From Frankiaceae bacterium (GTDB lineage: Bacteria; Actinomycetota; Actinomycetes; JAFAQI01), in the NCBI GenBank assembly GCA_030840545.1, contig JAVEEH010000274.1:1-16174 (forward strand): a stretch of 16,174 nucleotides of DNA, given 5' to 3'. The position numbers were made by a program, and so were the translations under genes. The first letter of the stretch is position 1; the number at the start of each line of letters is the position of its first letter. Shown here piece after piece: positions 1-7,582 of the stretch. The notes beneath the pieces were generated by a model. That model saw only the letters and a list, made by a program, of their open reading frames with translations, did not search any database and was not told where the DNA came from.

Positions 1-548
1 AGGTGCTCGACTGCGGGTCCGGTGGCACCGCCTGCGGCAAGGCGCTGACAGGCCGGCCGGCGGCCGGCAAGACCGGCACTAACGGCGAGCAGACCGGCAA
101 CAAGGACGCGTGGTTCATCGGCTTCACCCCGCAGCTGTCGACGGCCGTGTGGTTCGGCAACCACGACCGCAACGCCCAGGTCACGACCAACGGGGCGCCG
201 CTCTACGGTGGCGACCTCCCGGCGGCGACCTGGCAGGAGATGATGAACGCCGCGCTGCTCGGCGCGCCGGTACAGAGCTTCCCGCCGCCGGCGCACGTCG
301 GAACCAACAAGGGCAACGCCTCACCGACGCCGTCGAAGAGCACGACGGGCTCCCCGACCAACACCCCGAGCGCGACACCGTCGAGCTCGATTCCCACCCC
401 GACGCCGACACTGACGATCCTGCCGAGCGGCTCGGGCAGCCCGACGCCGAGCCCGACTCCCTCACCGACCGGCTCGCCGAGTGCGGCCGGGTCGCCGGCG
501 CACCCGAGCCCGGCGCCCAAGCCGGGTCACGGCAGACCGCCCGGCTAA
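1..548 (+). CDS. Penicillin-binding protein, C-terminal part (transpeptidase end plus Pro/Ser/Thr-rich tail), cut by window edge
   Basis: This is the 3' end of a gene whose start lies left of the window; the reading frame is open from base 3 to a TAA at 546-548. The visible 181 residues begin near the end of a penicillin-binding transpeptidase domain. GRPAAGKTGT holds the KTG box (Lys23 of the visible part, bases 69-71), followed by DAWFIGFTPQLSTAVWFG, the usual strand after the KTG box. The family cross-links peptidoglycan outside the membrane; the catalytic SxxK and SxN motifs would lie upstream. A Cys pair (visible residues 4 and 11) just before the KTG box could form a disulfide. From about visible residue 100 the protein becomes a low-complexity tail of Pro, Ser, Thr and Gly, common in actinobacterial bifunctional class A enzymes. 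Whether a transglycosylase domain is present cannot be seen. Confidence 0.9.
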   Translation, partial: VLDCGSGGTACGKALTGRPAAGKTGTNGEQTGNKDAWFIGFTPQLSTAVWFGNHDRNAQVTTNGAPLYGGDLPAATWQEMMNAALLGAPVQSFPPPAHVGTNKGNASPTPSKSTTGSPTNTPSATPSSSIPTPTPTLTILPSGSGSPTPSPTPSPTGSPSAAGSPAHPSPAPKPGHGRPPG

Positions 549-594
549 ACGCCCGGTCACGTCGGTCGCGCGCGCGTTGCGGCACGATGCGCAG

Positions 595-2184
595 GTGCGG
601 AGGCCGGCGGGGATCGAGGCGAGCGCCGTCGCGTCGCCGTCGGTCGCGCCGTCCCAGGAGGACCCGGCAGTTGCGGGCGCCAGCCGGTTGCTCGGCGGCG
701 CCTGGGGTCGGCACGCCACCGGGCGGACGTCTCGGTGGTGGACGCCGCTGCGCGTCGTCCTGGTTCTGACGGTGTTGACCTCGGTGCTCGGCTATCTCGC
801 GAAGGCGCCGTGCCGCACCCACCCGTGGGCGGACGAGTACCAGTACACCCGCGTCTGTTACACCGACGTCTTCGCGCTCTACTACGCCGAGCAGCTCGGG
901 TCGAAGCTCGACGCCGCCGGCGCACCGGCAGGCCGGGTCTCGGTGCCCTACCGGGACCATCCCGTTGAATACCCCGCGGTCATCGGCGGGCTCATGTGGA
1001 CCGCGGCCGAGATCACCAATCTGGTGCATCCCGACGAACCGCGTGCGACGGCGAACGGCGTGGTCGACGGCCGCGGCAAGACGTTCTTCGACATCACCGC
1101 GCTGCTGCTGACGCTGTTCGCGCTGGCGACGACCTGGGCGGTCGCCAGACTCGCCGGCCGCCGACGTATCTGGGACGCGGCGATGTTCGCGCTGGCGCCG
1201 ACGCTGCTGTTCCACGGCTTCACCAACTGGGACCTGGCGGCGGTCGGCCTCACGATGCTCGGCATGTGGGCCTGGAGCCGACACTGGCCGCGTCAGCTCG
1301 GGCCGGCCGTCGCGGGGTTGTTCCTCGGCGTTGCGACCGCGACGAAGCTGTATCCGCTGCTGATCGTGCTCGCGCTGCTGTTCCTGTGCTGGCGGGCAGC
1401 GCGGATGTGGTCGTGGGTCGTCTGTGCGGCGACAACTGTGCTCGGTTTCGTGATCGCCTACACGCCGGCATGGATCCTGTCGGCGCAGACGCCGGACTAC
1501 CTGCGTCGTACGGCGTTCCAGTTCCCCGATGCGAGCTGCCCGACGGCGCACTACCTGCCCGGCTGGCGCTGGTTCTGGTCGCTCAACACGACCCGGCCAT
1601 CCGACTGGGACTCGCTGTGGTTCCTCGGCGAGCACGCACGTGGTGCTCCACTCGACCGGGTCGACTGCGGCCAGTCGCCGGTCTGGCTCAACTTCGGAGT
1701 GGCGCTGTCCACCGTGGTGGTGGTCGGCCTCGTCGCACTGCTGGTGCTCGGCGCGCGTCGGCGCCCCCGGCTCGCACAGGTCGCGTTCCTCCTCGTCGCC
1801 GGATTCCTGCTGGTCAACAAGGTGGACTCGCCGCAGTACGTCCTCTGGCTGGTGCCGCTGGCCGTCCTCGCCCGCCCGCGATGGCCGGCGTTCCTCGCCT
1901 GGCAGGGTGCCGAGGTCGCCTTGCTCTTTGCCCGCTTCTACTTCTTCGTCGGCAACGACCGGCCGGGTCAGGGTGTGCCGATCGAGGTCTTCTTCACGGC
2001 GGTCGTGCTCCGCGACATCGCGCTTGTCGTCGTCGTCGCATTGGTCGTCCGCGAGGTGCTGCGTCCCGAGCACGACGTCGTGCGGGCAGCCGGGGTCGAC
2101 GACCCGGCCGGCGGTGTCCTCGACGGTGCCCCGGACCGCTGGCCCCGGCGGCGCTCGGTGGCCGCGCGACCGGCGGGCGCATGA
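595..2184 (+). CDS. GT87-family (DUF2029-like) polytopic membrane glycosyltransferase
   Basis: This is a hydrophobic protein of about 529 residues with roughly ten membrane segments. It resembles the GT87 (DUF2029) family of GT-C glycosyltransferases, which take a sugar, usually mannose, from a polyprenyl-phosphate donor outside the membrane. Supporting features are an acidic first loop after helix 1 (CYTDVFALYY, Asp91), YRDHPVEYP, FTNWDLAAVG and GVATATKLYPLL, all typical of the family. The start is uncertain. GTG at 595 is used here because it follows the upstream stop at 548. In-frame GTG 481 (overlapping the previous gene), TTG 577 and TTG 688 are alternatives, and none has a clear ribosome site. 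The first membrane helix begins near base 740 whichever is used. The TGA stop overlaps the ATG of the next gene (ATGA at 2181-2184), implying translational coupling. Substrate and product are unknown. Confidence 0.8.
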   Translation: MRRPAGIEASAVASPSVAPSQEDPAVAGASRLLGGAWGRHATGRTSRWWTPLRVVLVLTVLTSVLGYLAKAPCRTHPWADEYQYTRVCYTDVFALYYAEQLGSKLDAAGAPAGRVSVPYRDHPVEYPAVIGGLMWTAAEITNLVHPDEPRATANGVVDGRGKTFFDITALLLTLFALATTWAVARLAGRRRIWDAAMFALAPTLLFHGFTNWDLAAVGLTMLGMWAWSRHWPRQLGPAVAGLFLGVATATKLYPLLIVLALLFLCWRAARMWSWVVCAATTVLGFVIAYTPAWILSAQTPDYLRRTAFQFPDASCPTAHYLPGWRWFWSLNTTRPSDWDSLWFLGEHARGAPLDRVDCGQSPVWLNFGVALSTVVVVGLVALLVLGARRRPRLAQVAFLLVAGFLLVNKVDSPQYVLWLVPLAVLARPRWPAFLAWQGAEVALLFARFYFFVGNDRPGQGVPIEVFFTAVVLRDIALVVVVALVVREVLRPEHDVVRAAGVDDPAGGVLDGAPDRWPRRRSVAARPAGA

Positions 2185-3314
2185 GCCGCCCGAACGCGGC
2201 GGGCCGGGCGACGGCGGACGGGACCGCACTGGTCACCTGGGTCAGCAGCCGCGTTGCGGTCGCGGTGCTGTCCCTGGCGGCCGGATGGATGGTGGCCGAC
2301 GGCGATGCCGGCAACGTGCGGTCGTGGCTCGGCTCCTGGGACCGCTGGGACACGGGACTGTTCGTCAAGATCGCGCGCTTCGGCTACCAGGGCTATCCGG
2401 CCCATTACGACGACCGTGGCGTTGTGGCGTTCTTCCCGGGTGAGCCCCTTGCGTTGCGCGCGGTGCACGTCGTCGTCCGCAACTGGGTCGCCTCCGGCCT
2501 GCTGGTCTCAGCGGTCGCCGGTGCCGTGGCCTGCGTCGCCATGGCCAGACTCGCCGCCTTCGAGTGGGGACCGCTGACCGGCTCTCGCGCCGCGCTCTAC
2601 CTGGTGCTGTCGCCGTACGCCGTGTTTCTCGCCGCCGGGTACTCCGAAGCGTTGTTCCTGGCGTTCGCGCTGCCGGCCTGGCTGGCCGCGCGGCGCGGCC
2701 GGTGGCTGCTGGCCGGCGTGCTCGGGGCGGGCGCGGCGACGGTGCGGGTGACCGGCCTCTTCCTGGCCGCGGCGCTGGTCGTGCAGTGGGTCGTGGAGCC
2801 GGGTCGCGATCGGCGCGGGCGCGACCTCGTGCCACTCGCCCTGCCGTTCGCAAGCCTCGGCGGCTACGTCATCTATCTGCACGCCATCACCGGCGACTGG
2901 CTGGCCTGGCCGCACGCCGAGAAGGCGCACTGGGGACGCAGCTTCACCGCACCCTGGACCGCGTTCCACACGACCTGGTCGGCCGCGGGGGACCCGAACC
3001 AGGGCGCTGCCTACGCCTGGTCCTTCCGTGCCGAGATCGCCGCCGTCATCGTCGGCGTCGTCCTCTGCGTCGTGCTGCTCCTGCTGCGCCGCTGGGCCGA
3101 GCTCGTCTACGTCGGCGGGCAGGTGGTGGCGCTCGCCACTTCGTCGTACTACCTGTCGGTGGCGCGCACCACGTTGCTGTGGTGGCCCTTGTGGCTGCTC
3201 CTCGCCCACGCGTCCACCCAGCGACGATGGGTGCACCCTGTCTATCTCGCGGTCGCGCCGGCATTGATGGCAGCAGGTGTCGTGACCTTCGTCGGCGGGC
3301 ATTGGGTCGGCTGA
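2181..3314 (+). CDS. PIG-V-like mannosyltransferase-family membrane protein
   Basis: This 377-residue polytopic membrane protein starts at an ATG overlapping the stop of the preceding GT87-like gene. After the first helix come SWDRWDTGLFVKIARFGY (Asp54, Asp57) and FFPGEPLALRAV, then YSEALFLAFALPAWLAARRG and a Thr-Val-Arg-Val-Thr-Gly segment. This is the pattern of bacterial relatives of PIG-V (GT76, GT-C fold), where the aspartates in the first outer loop are thought to be catalytic. The eukaryotic member adds the second mannose of GPI anchors; the acceptor of the bacterial members is generally unknown. Coupling to a second GT-C enzyme, next to a penicillin-binding protein, suggests successive sugar transfers at the outer face of the membrane, but this is inference. 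The C-terminus ends soon after the last helix. No regulatory sequence separates it from its partner, so the two should be co-transcribed. Confidence 0.8.
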   Translation: MSRPNAAGRATADGTALVTWVSSRVAVAVLSLAAGWMVADGDAGNVRSWLGSWDRWDTGLFVKIARFGYQGYPAHYDDRGVVAFFPGEPLALRAVHVVVRNWVASGLLVSAVAGAVACVAMARLAAFEWGPLTGSRAALYLVLSPYAVFLAAGYSEALFLAFALPAWLAARRGRWLLAGVLGAGAATVRVTGLFLAAALVVQWVVEPGRDRRGRDLVPLALPFASLGGYVIYLHAITGDWLAWPHAEKAHWGRSFTAPWTAFHTTWSAAGDPNQGAAYAWSFRAEIAAVIVGVVLCVVLLLLRRWAELVYVGGQVVALATSSYYLSVARTTLLWWPLWLLLAHASTQRRWVHPVYLAVAPALMAAGVVTFVGGHWVG

Positions 3315-3374
3315 CCGGGCGCCCGTCGGACCCTCGCCGGGCAGGAGATCGGAGCCTCGCGGCGAAGACCTGCT

Positions 3375-3390
3375 GTTACTCCCCGGTAAC
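3375..3390. promoter_or_regulatory. Perfect inverted repeat GTTAC-N6-GTAAC, candidate operator
   Basis: GTTAC at 3375-3379 and GTAAC at 3386-3390 form a perfect inverted repeat around TCCCCG, 25 bases before the acylase ATG. Two 5-base half-sites whose centres lie 11 bases, about one helical turn, apart suit a dimeric helix-turn-helix repressor such as a TetR-family protein. It lies in the 101-bp gap after the mannosyltransferase gene, so it could control the acylase. The regulator is not visible in this window. Confidence 0.4.
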
Positions 3391-3415
3391 CCCGTGCCGC
3401 CGCGAAAGGTCACTC

Positions 3416-6337
3416 ATGCGCCGCCGCCTCATCGCCTGTGCCGCCGTCATCTCCGTCGCGGCGCTGCCGGCCGTGGCGGCCACCGCCGGCTCCGCGGCGC
3501 CACCCGCCTACGACACCAACGGCGCGACGATGAACATCCTCCCGCCGGGCTCCGACGGCAACGTCAACGCGGCGGAAGCGCTCGCCGTCGGGTCCAGCCG
3601 GACCGCCACGCCGACCACGCCGCAGAACTTCGCCGACCAGCTCGAGCTCTACGACGCCCTCAACACGGTGGCGCCCTACTCGCTCGCGAACAGCGACCTG
3701 TCGAAGTACTACAAGGACGCCCACATCGGCGCTCCCACCACGATCGTCAAGACGGAGACGCCGAAGCCTGGTGTCGTCATCCAGCGCGACTCGTTCGGCG
3801 TACCGCACATCACCGGCAAGACCGCGGCAGACGTCGCCTACGGCGCCGGTTACGCGGGCATCGAGGACCGGATGTTTCTCACCGACATCCTTCGTCACAC
3901 CGGTGCGGCGCAGATGGCGTCGTTCCTCGGGCCGACCGCTGGCGACATCGCGATGGACCAGTCCCAGCTGCGACTCGCGCCCTACACGCCGGCGGAGGCC
4001 GAGGCTCAGATCAACAGCGTGGCGACGCGCTACGGCGCCGAGGGCAAGGCCCTGCTCGGGCGGCTCGACGGTTTCCTCGCCGGGATGAACGACGCGGAGA
4101 AGTCGTTGTGTCCCGGTGCATTCGACGGGAGCGTCACCGGCAGCGCGCCCGGCGACAACGGTGCCGCGTTCGGCCCGGACTGCCCGGTGGAGTACGCCGC
4201 ACTGCAGAAGGCCCCGGCGCTCTACACCCGCGCGGACATCGTTTACATCGCCTCGCTCGTCGGGGGCATCTTCGGCAAGGGCGGCGGCAACGAATACCAG
4301 GTTTCGCTGTTCTACGAAGCGCTGCGGGAGAAGTTCGGCGCGAAGCGGGCGGCCAAGGTCTACAACGACCTGCGCGAGAAGAACGACCCCGAGGCGTTCA
4401 CGTCGGCCTCGACACCGTTCCCCTACCTCGACGGAGGCGTCGCGCCCGGCCGTCGCGGCGTCGCGCTTCCGGTGCCCGGTGCGAAGACCGCGGCCGGCAC
4501 CGGCGCACCCGCGTCCAGCGCCGAGCCGGTGCCCTTCGCCGCGCCGCCCGTGCCCGGCACCCGGGCCTACCAGAGATGGGACCGGACGGTCGGCAAGCTC
4601 TCGACCCCGCTCGGCCCGATCGACCTGTCCCGGCACCCGGCCAAGGAGAGCAACGCACTGCTCGTCGACGCGAAGCACTCCGCCAACGGACATCCGGTCG
4701 TGGTCTTCGGACCGCAGACGGGCTACTTCACCCCGCAGCTCCTCACCGAGGTCGACCTGTCCGGTCCGGGCATCCAGGCCCGCGGCGTGTCGTTCGCCGG
4801 CACACAGTTCGTGGTCGAGCTCGGTCACGGTGCCGACTACGCATGGTCGGCGACCAGCGCCAGTGGCGACAACGTCGACACCGTCATGGAACGGCTGTGC
4901 AACGCCGACGGCTCCCCGCCCACCGTCGACTCGAAGTACTACGTCGACGACTCGTCCGGGTCCCCCAACTGCGTGGCGATCGACTCGTTCGTGCACGACG
5001 AGTCGGTCGTGGTGCCGACCGCCGGCGGCACCGGCCAGCCGCAGCACCTGACGTTCACGGTGATGCGCACCCGGCACGGCGTGGTCCAGTTCCGGACGTT
5101 GGCTCGCCTGGGCCACAAGAAGGTGCCGGTCGCTGTCGTCGTGCAGCGGTCGACCTACGGACACGAAGCCGACTCGGTGGTCGGTTTCGCCCGCATCAAC
5201 AACCCGAACTACACCCACAGCGCCGCGGACTTCCGCAAAGCGTTCAGCGCTGTGGACTACACGTTCAACTGGTTCTACGTCGACAACCGCGACATCGCCT
5301 ACACCGTGTCCGGTCTGCTGCCGGTGCGTTCGCCCAAGGTCGAGCCCGACTTCCCGCACTGGGGCGGCCAGGCCTACGACTGGCAGAGCTGGCTGCCGCA
5401 GAAGGCGCTGCCGCATCAGGTAAACCCACCGTCGGGGTTCCTGTCGTCGTGGAACAACAAGCAGGCGCCTCGCTTCGGCATGGCCGACGACCAGTGGGGC
5501 CACAGCGGCGTCCACCGGGTGAACCTCCTCGTCGAGCGCATCCGCAAACTCATGAAGAAGGGCAAGGTCACGAAGGCCGGGCTGGTCGGCGCGATGATCG
5601 ACGCCGCGACCGTCGACCTGCGGGCCGAGAAGCTCCTGCCATTGGCGCTCGCCGTCGTCGGCAGGGACCCGGCGGATGCGACCGCCGTCCGGCTGTTGCG
5701 GAAGTGGGTCGCCGACGGCGCCCATCGCGTCGACCGCAAGCGCACCGGTCACTACGGCGACCAGGCGGCGATCGCGTTGTTCGACACCTGGTGGGACGAC
5801 AACGGCAAGGCCGACGGCGGTCTCGCCAAGGACACGATGCGACACGTGCTGGGCGACCTCGTCAACAACGTGCCCGACCGCATCGACGACCACCCACGCC
5901 AGGGTCTCGGCTCGTCGTGGGACAGCGTGTCTTGGTACGGCTACGTGTCGAAGGCGTTGCGTGCTTCGCTGCACCGCCACATCACCGGCGCGTTCTCGCA
6001 GAGCTACTGCGGCAGCCTCGCGACGTGCCGCAAGATCTTGCGCGCGTCGTTGCATACGGCCGTGTCGCGGGCGCTCGCGGCGCAGAAGGTGAAGTCGGTG
6101 GACGCCCTCACCTATGACAAGTCGATCGACGACATCGCGCCGGTCACCGCCGGCATTGTCGGCACTCGCAACCTGGACTGGCAGAACCGCCCGACGTTCC
6201 AGCAGGTCATCAACTTCACCGGGCACCGCCCGCGCCACGCGTCCACGACCGGGGGCCACGCCGCCGTCGCCGCCCTGCTGCCGATCGTGATGTTGGCGCC
6301 GCTCGGACTGCGCCGGCGTCGTCGTCGCTCCGCATAA
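3416..6337 (+). CDS. Secreted penicillin acylase family (Ntn hydrolase) amidase with C-terminal membrane anchor
   Basis: The 973-residue product starts at ATG 3416, with GAAAGG at 3404-3409 as ribosome site and a signal peptide of about 27 residues (MRRR, hydrophobic core, then small residues). The acylase alpha-chain region near residue 118 reads VVIQRDSFGVPHITG, followed by GYAGIEDRMFLTDILRH. Ser412 in KESNALLVDAKHS is the expected nucleophile, exposed as the first residue of the beta chain after self-cleavage; downstream VVFGPQTGYFTPQL fits the family. SSWNNKQ (Asn680-Asn681) holds the probable oxyanion-hole Asn, and DNRDIAYTVSGLLPVR is also typical. Members hydrolyse amides such as beta-lactam side chains, acyl-homoserine lactones or lipopeptides; the substrate here is unknown. 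The spacer before Ser412 is rich in Ala and Pro. Residues 948-973 are a hydrophobic helix followed by six arginines, probably a membrane anchor or retention signal. Confidence 0.9.
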   Translation: MRRRLIACAAVISVAALPAVAATAGSAAPPAYDTNGATMNILPPGSDGNVNAAEALAVGSSRTATPTTPQNFADQLELYDALNTVAPYSLANSDLSKYYKDAHIGAPTTIVKTETPKPGVVIQRDSFGVPHITGKTAADVAYGAGYAGIEDRMFLTDILRHTGAAQMASFLGPTAGDIAMDQSQLRLAPYTPAEAEAQINSVATRYGAEGKALLGRLDGFLAGMNDAEKSLCPGAFDGSVTGSAPGDNGAAFGPDCPVEYAALQKAPALYTRADIVYIASLVGGIFGKGGGNEYQVSLFYEALREKFGAKRAAKVYNDLREKNDPEAFTSASTPFPYLDGGVAPGRRGVALPVPGAKTAAGTGAPASSAEPVPFAAPPVPGTRAYQRWDRTVGKLSTPLGPIDLSRHPAKESNALLVDAKHSANGHPVVVFGPQTGYFTPQLLTEVDLSGPGIQARGVSFAGTQFVVELGHGADYAWSATSASGDNVDTVMERLCNADGSPPTVDSKYYVDDSSGSPNCVAIDSFVHDESVVVPTAGGTGQPQHLTFTVMRTRHGVVQFRTLARLGHKKVPVAVVVQRSTYGHEADSVVGFARINNPNYTHSAADFRKAFSAVDYTFNWFYVDNRDIAYTVSGLLPVRSPKVEPDFPHWGGQAYDWQSWLPQKALPHQVNPPSGFLSSWNNKQAPRFGMADDQWGHSGVHRVNLLVERIRKLMKKGKVTKAGLVGAMIDAATVDLRAEKLLPLALAVVGRDPADATAVRLLRKWVADGAHRVDRKRTGHYGDQAAIALFDTWWDDNGKADGGLAKDTMRHVLGDLVNNVPDRIDDHPRQGLGSSWDSVSWYGYVSKALRASLHRHITGAFSQSYCGSLATCRKILRASLHTAVSRALAAQKVKSVDALTYDKSIDDIAPVTAGIVGTRNLDWQNRPTFQQVINFTGHRPRHASTTGGHAAVAALLPIVMLAPLGLRRRRRRSA

Positions 6338-6351
6338 GGGACCATGGGCCG

Positions 6352-7119
6352 GTGAAGAGGCACTGGGCACCGGCGCTTGTGATGCTGCCGGCGGTCGCGA
6401 TAGTGCTGGCGTTCCCGGCCACCGGAGCTCAAGCTTCGGCCTGCAAGCAGATGAGTGTCGAAGGCACGCTGGTCTCGTTGTCGATAAGCCCGTCGGCGAC
6501 GCAGATCTTCGTCGGTGGATGCGTGCAGTTCTTCGACAAGACGACCGGCCCCGGGGGACCCGTGACAGTTCTGGTCGGGCAGCACTACAAGCAGCAGCTG
6601 CCACCGGGCGGCAGGACATCCGGGTCGACGAACTACGTGGGGACCACCCCGGGGTCGCAGCAGGTGACGGCTACGAAGGGTCCCTCCACGACGGCGAACC
6701 CGGGAACCATCACGGTCAAGGCATCACCGTCGCCATCGCCCAGTCGTTCCCCGTCGTCGCCACCGTCGCCTCAGCACACGTCCAGCCCGCAGCCCACGTC
6801 GTCGGGCACCGGGCCGCAGGTCGCACCGACGCCGTCCACCTCGCCGACGGTCGGCGGAGCTGCGCCGCCGCCACGGCTTCCCACCCCGTCGCCGGCCGCA
6901 ACGGGGACGCCGACGCCCACCTCGTCGCCGACTCCGGCGCCGGCCGCAACGGCGGTGCTCACCGGCCCGGTCGAGCGGGGCAACGGTCGTGGGGTCGGGC
7001 TGCCGGCCGCACTCGCGGCGTTCGCGGTGGTGGGCGCCGCCGGGGCCTTGGTGCGTGTGCTGCTCGCGGAGCCGGACGGACCTGTGGACGACGGCCGAAC
7101 TGTCCCTGGCAGCGCCTAG
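6352..7119 (+). CDS. Secreted Pro/Ser/Thr-rich protein with C-terminal membrane helix, function unknown
   Basis: I do not recognise a named family. The 255-residue protein starts at GTG 6352, 14 bases after the acylase stop, with AAGGG at 6336-6340 as a weak ribosome site. Residues 1-30 form a signal peptide ending AQASA. Cys31 follows, but the preceding residues lack the Leu expected of a lipobox. A small domain (about residues 31-122) has two cysteines (31 and 57) and SISPSATQIFVGG, resembling the first strands of cupredoxin- or Ig-like beta sandwiches; no metal-binding His is evident. Residues about 123-205 are a low-complexity stalk of Pro, Ser and Thr. A hydrophobic helix at 217-239 and a short acidic tail end the protein. 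It is probably displayed on the cell surface, with the small domain held out by a stalk that could be glycosylated. The short gap suggests an operon with the acylase. Confidence 0.75.
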   Translation: MKRHWAPALVMLPAVAIVLAFPATGAQASACKQMSVEGTLVSLSISPSATQIFVGGCVQFFDKTTGPGGPVTVLVGQHYKQQLPPGGRTSGSTNYVGTTPGSQQVTATKGPSTTANPGTITVKASPSPSPSRSPSSPPSPQHTSSPQPTSSGTGPQVAPTPSTSPTVGGAAPPPRLPTPSPAATGTPTPTSSPTPAPAATAVLTGPVERGNGRGVGLPAALAAFAVVGAAGALVRVLLAEPDGPVDDGRTVPGSA

Positions 7120-7133
7120 CATCTGCGCCGGGC

Positions 7134-7161
7134 TCGACCACCGTCCCACCACTGCTAGCCT
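7134..7161 (+). promoter_or_regulatory. Candidate promoter of the rpsF operon
   Basis: TCGACC (7134-7139, four of six matches to TTGACA) is followed after 16 bases by TAGCCT (7156-7161), a common form of the actinobacterial -10 element. Transcription would begin near 7168, giving a leader of roughly 110 bases. A second -10-like TAGCAT overlaps the upstream stop codon (7117-7122) but has no convincing -35. Both are reads by eye. Confidence 0.4.
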
Positions 7162-7223
7162 GGTCGGCGCTCCCTGCCAGACCACGAGGGGGCGAACGAC
7201 CTCCTGCCACGGAACGACCGTGG
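7161..7223 (+). promoter_or_regulatory. Two hairpins in the rpsF leader
   Basis: Bases 7161-7168 pair with 7176-7184 (eight pairs with one bulged A). CCACGG (7207-7212) pairs perfectly with CCGTGG (7218-7223) around the loop AACGA. In many bacteria the rpsF mRNA leader folds into a structure bound by the S6-S18 complex for autoregulation. The second hairpin is in a suitable place, but I could not establish the conserved motif. The first hairpin lies at or across the predicted transcription start, so it may be DNA-level coincidence. Confidence 0.3.
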
Positions 7224-7280
7224 CCGCCCGCCGGCCCCCGGCCGCTGGGTCACAAAGTCCGAAGGAGGACTGGTTCTTTC

Positions 7281-7571
7281 ATGCGTCGCTATGAACTCAT
7301 GGTGATCCTCGATCCCGATCTCGAGGAGCGCACCATCGCCCCCTCGCTCGACCAGTTCCTCGGTGTCGTGCGCCAGGGTGGCGGGTCGGTGGAGAAGGTC
7401 GACGTCTGGGGACGTCGCCGGCTCGCCTACGAGATCGATCACAAGGTCGAGGGCATCTACGCGATCCTCGACGTCACCGCCGAACCGGCCACCGTCAAGG
7501 AGCTCGACCGCCAGCTCAACCTCAACGAGGCAGTGCTGCGGACCAAGCTCATGCGCCCGGTCGCGAAGTAG
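7281..7571 (+). CDS. rpsF: 30S ribosomal protein S6
   Basis: The 96-residue product is full length for S6, a small-subunit protein that binds the central domain of 16S rRNA as a pair with S18. MRRYELMVILDPDLEE is the classic S6 N-terminus, followed by VDVWGRRRLAYEIDHKVEGIY and the ending LNLNEAVLRTKLMRP. The start is ATG 7281, with a strong GAAGGAGGA ribosome site at 7261-7269, though the 11-base spacing is slightly long. It heads the conserved rpsF-ssb-rpsR-rplI block. The 161-bp gap upstream carries a candidate promoter and leader hairpins. There is no long acidic or Glu-rich C-terminal extension of the type seen in enterobacterial S6. Confidence 0.98.
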   Translation: MRRYELMVILDPDLEERTIAPSLDQFLGVVRQGGGSVEKVDVWGRRRLAYEIDHKVEGIYAILDVTAEPATVKELDRQLNLNEAVLRTKLMRPVAK

Positions 7572-7582
7572 AGGGGCCGGCC

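Noticed and set aside
481..594. GTG 481 as the start of the GT87-like protein
   Set aside because: It overlaps the PBP tail by 68 bases and adds an Arg-rich, feature-free N-terminus; kept only as an alternative.
656..661. AGGAGG as the ribosome site of the GT87-like gene
   Set aside because: No in-frame start codon lies 5-12 bases downstream; the nearest TTG (671) is out of frame.
181..2229. A 682-codon minus-strand frame over the PBP and GT87 genes
   Set aside because: Very Arg/Gln-rich, low complexity and with no domain; an antisense shadow.
2564..3415. A long N-terminal extension of the acylase frame
   Set aside because: It runs through the mannosyltransferase gene; the signal peptide and ribosome site place the start at 3416.
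6442..6444. Cys31 of the stalk protein as a lipoprotein acylation site
   Set aside because: The residues before it are Ala-Ser-Ala, without the Leu-type residue expected three positions upstream in a lipobox.
3410..6619. A 1069-codon open frame on the minus strand opposite the acylase
   Set aside because: High-GC shadow of a real gene: Arg/Val/Glu-rich composition, no recognisable motif, and the plus strand carries clear acylase motifs.
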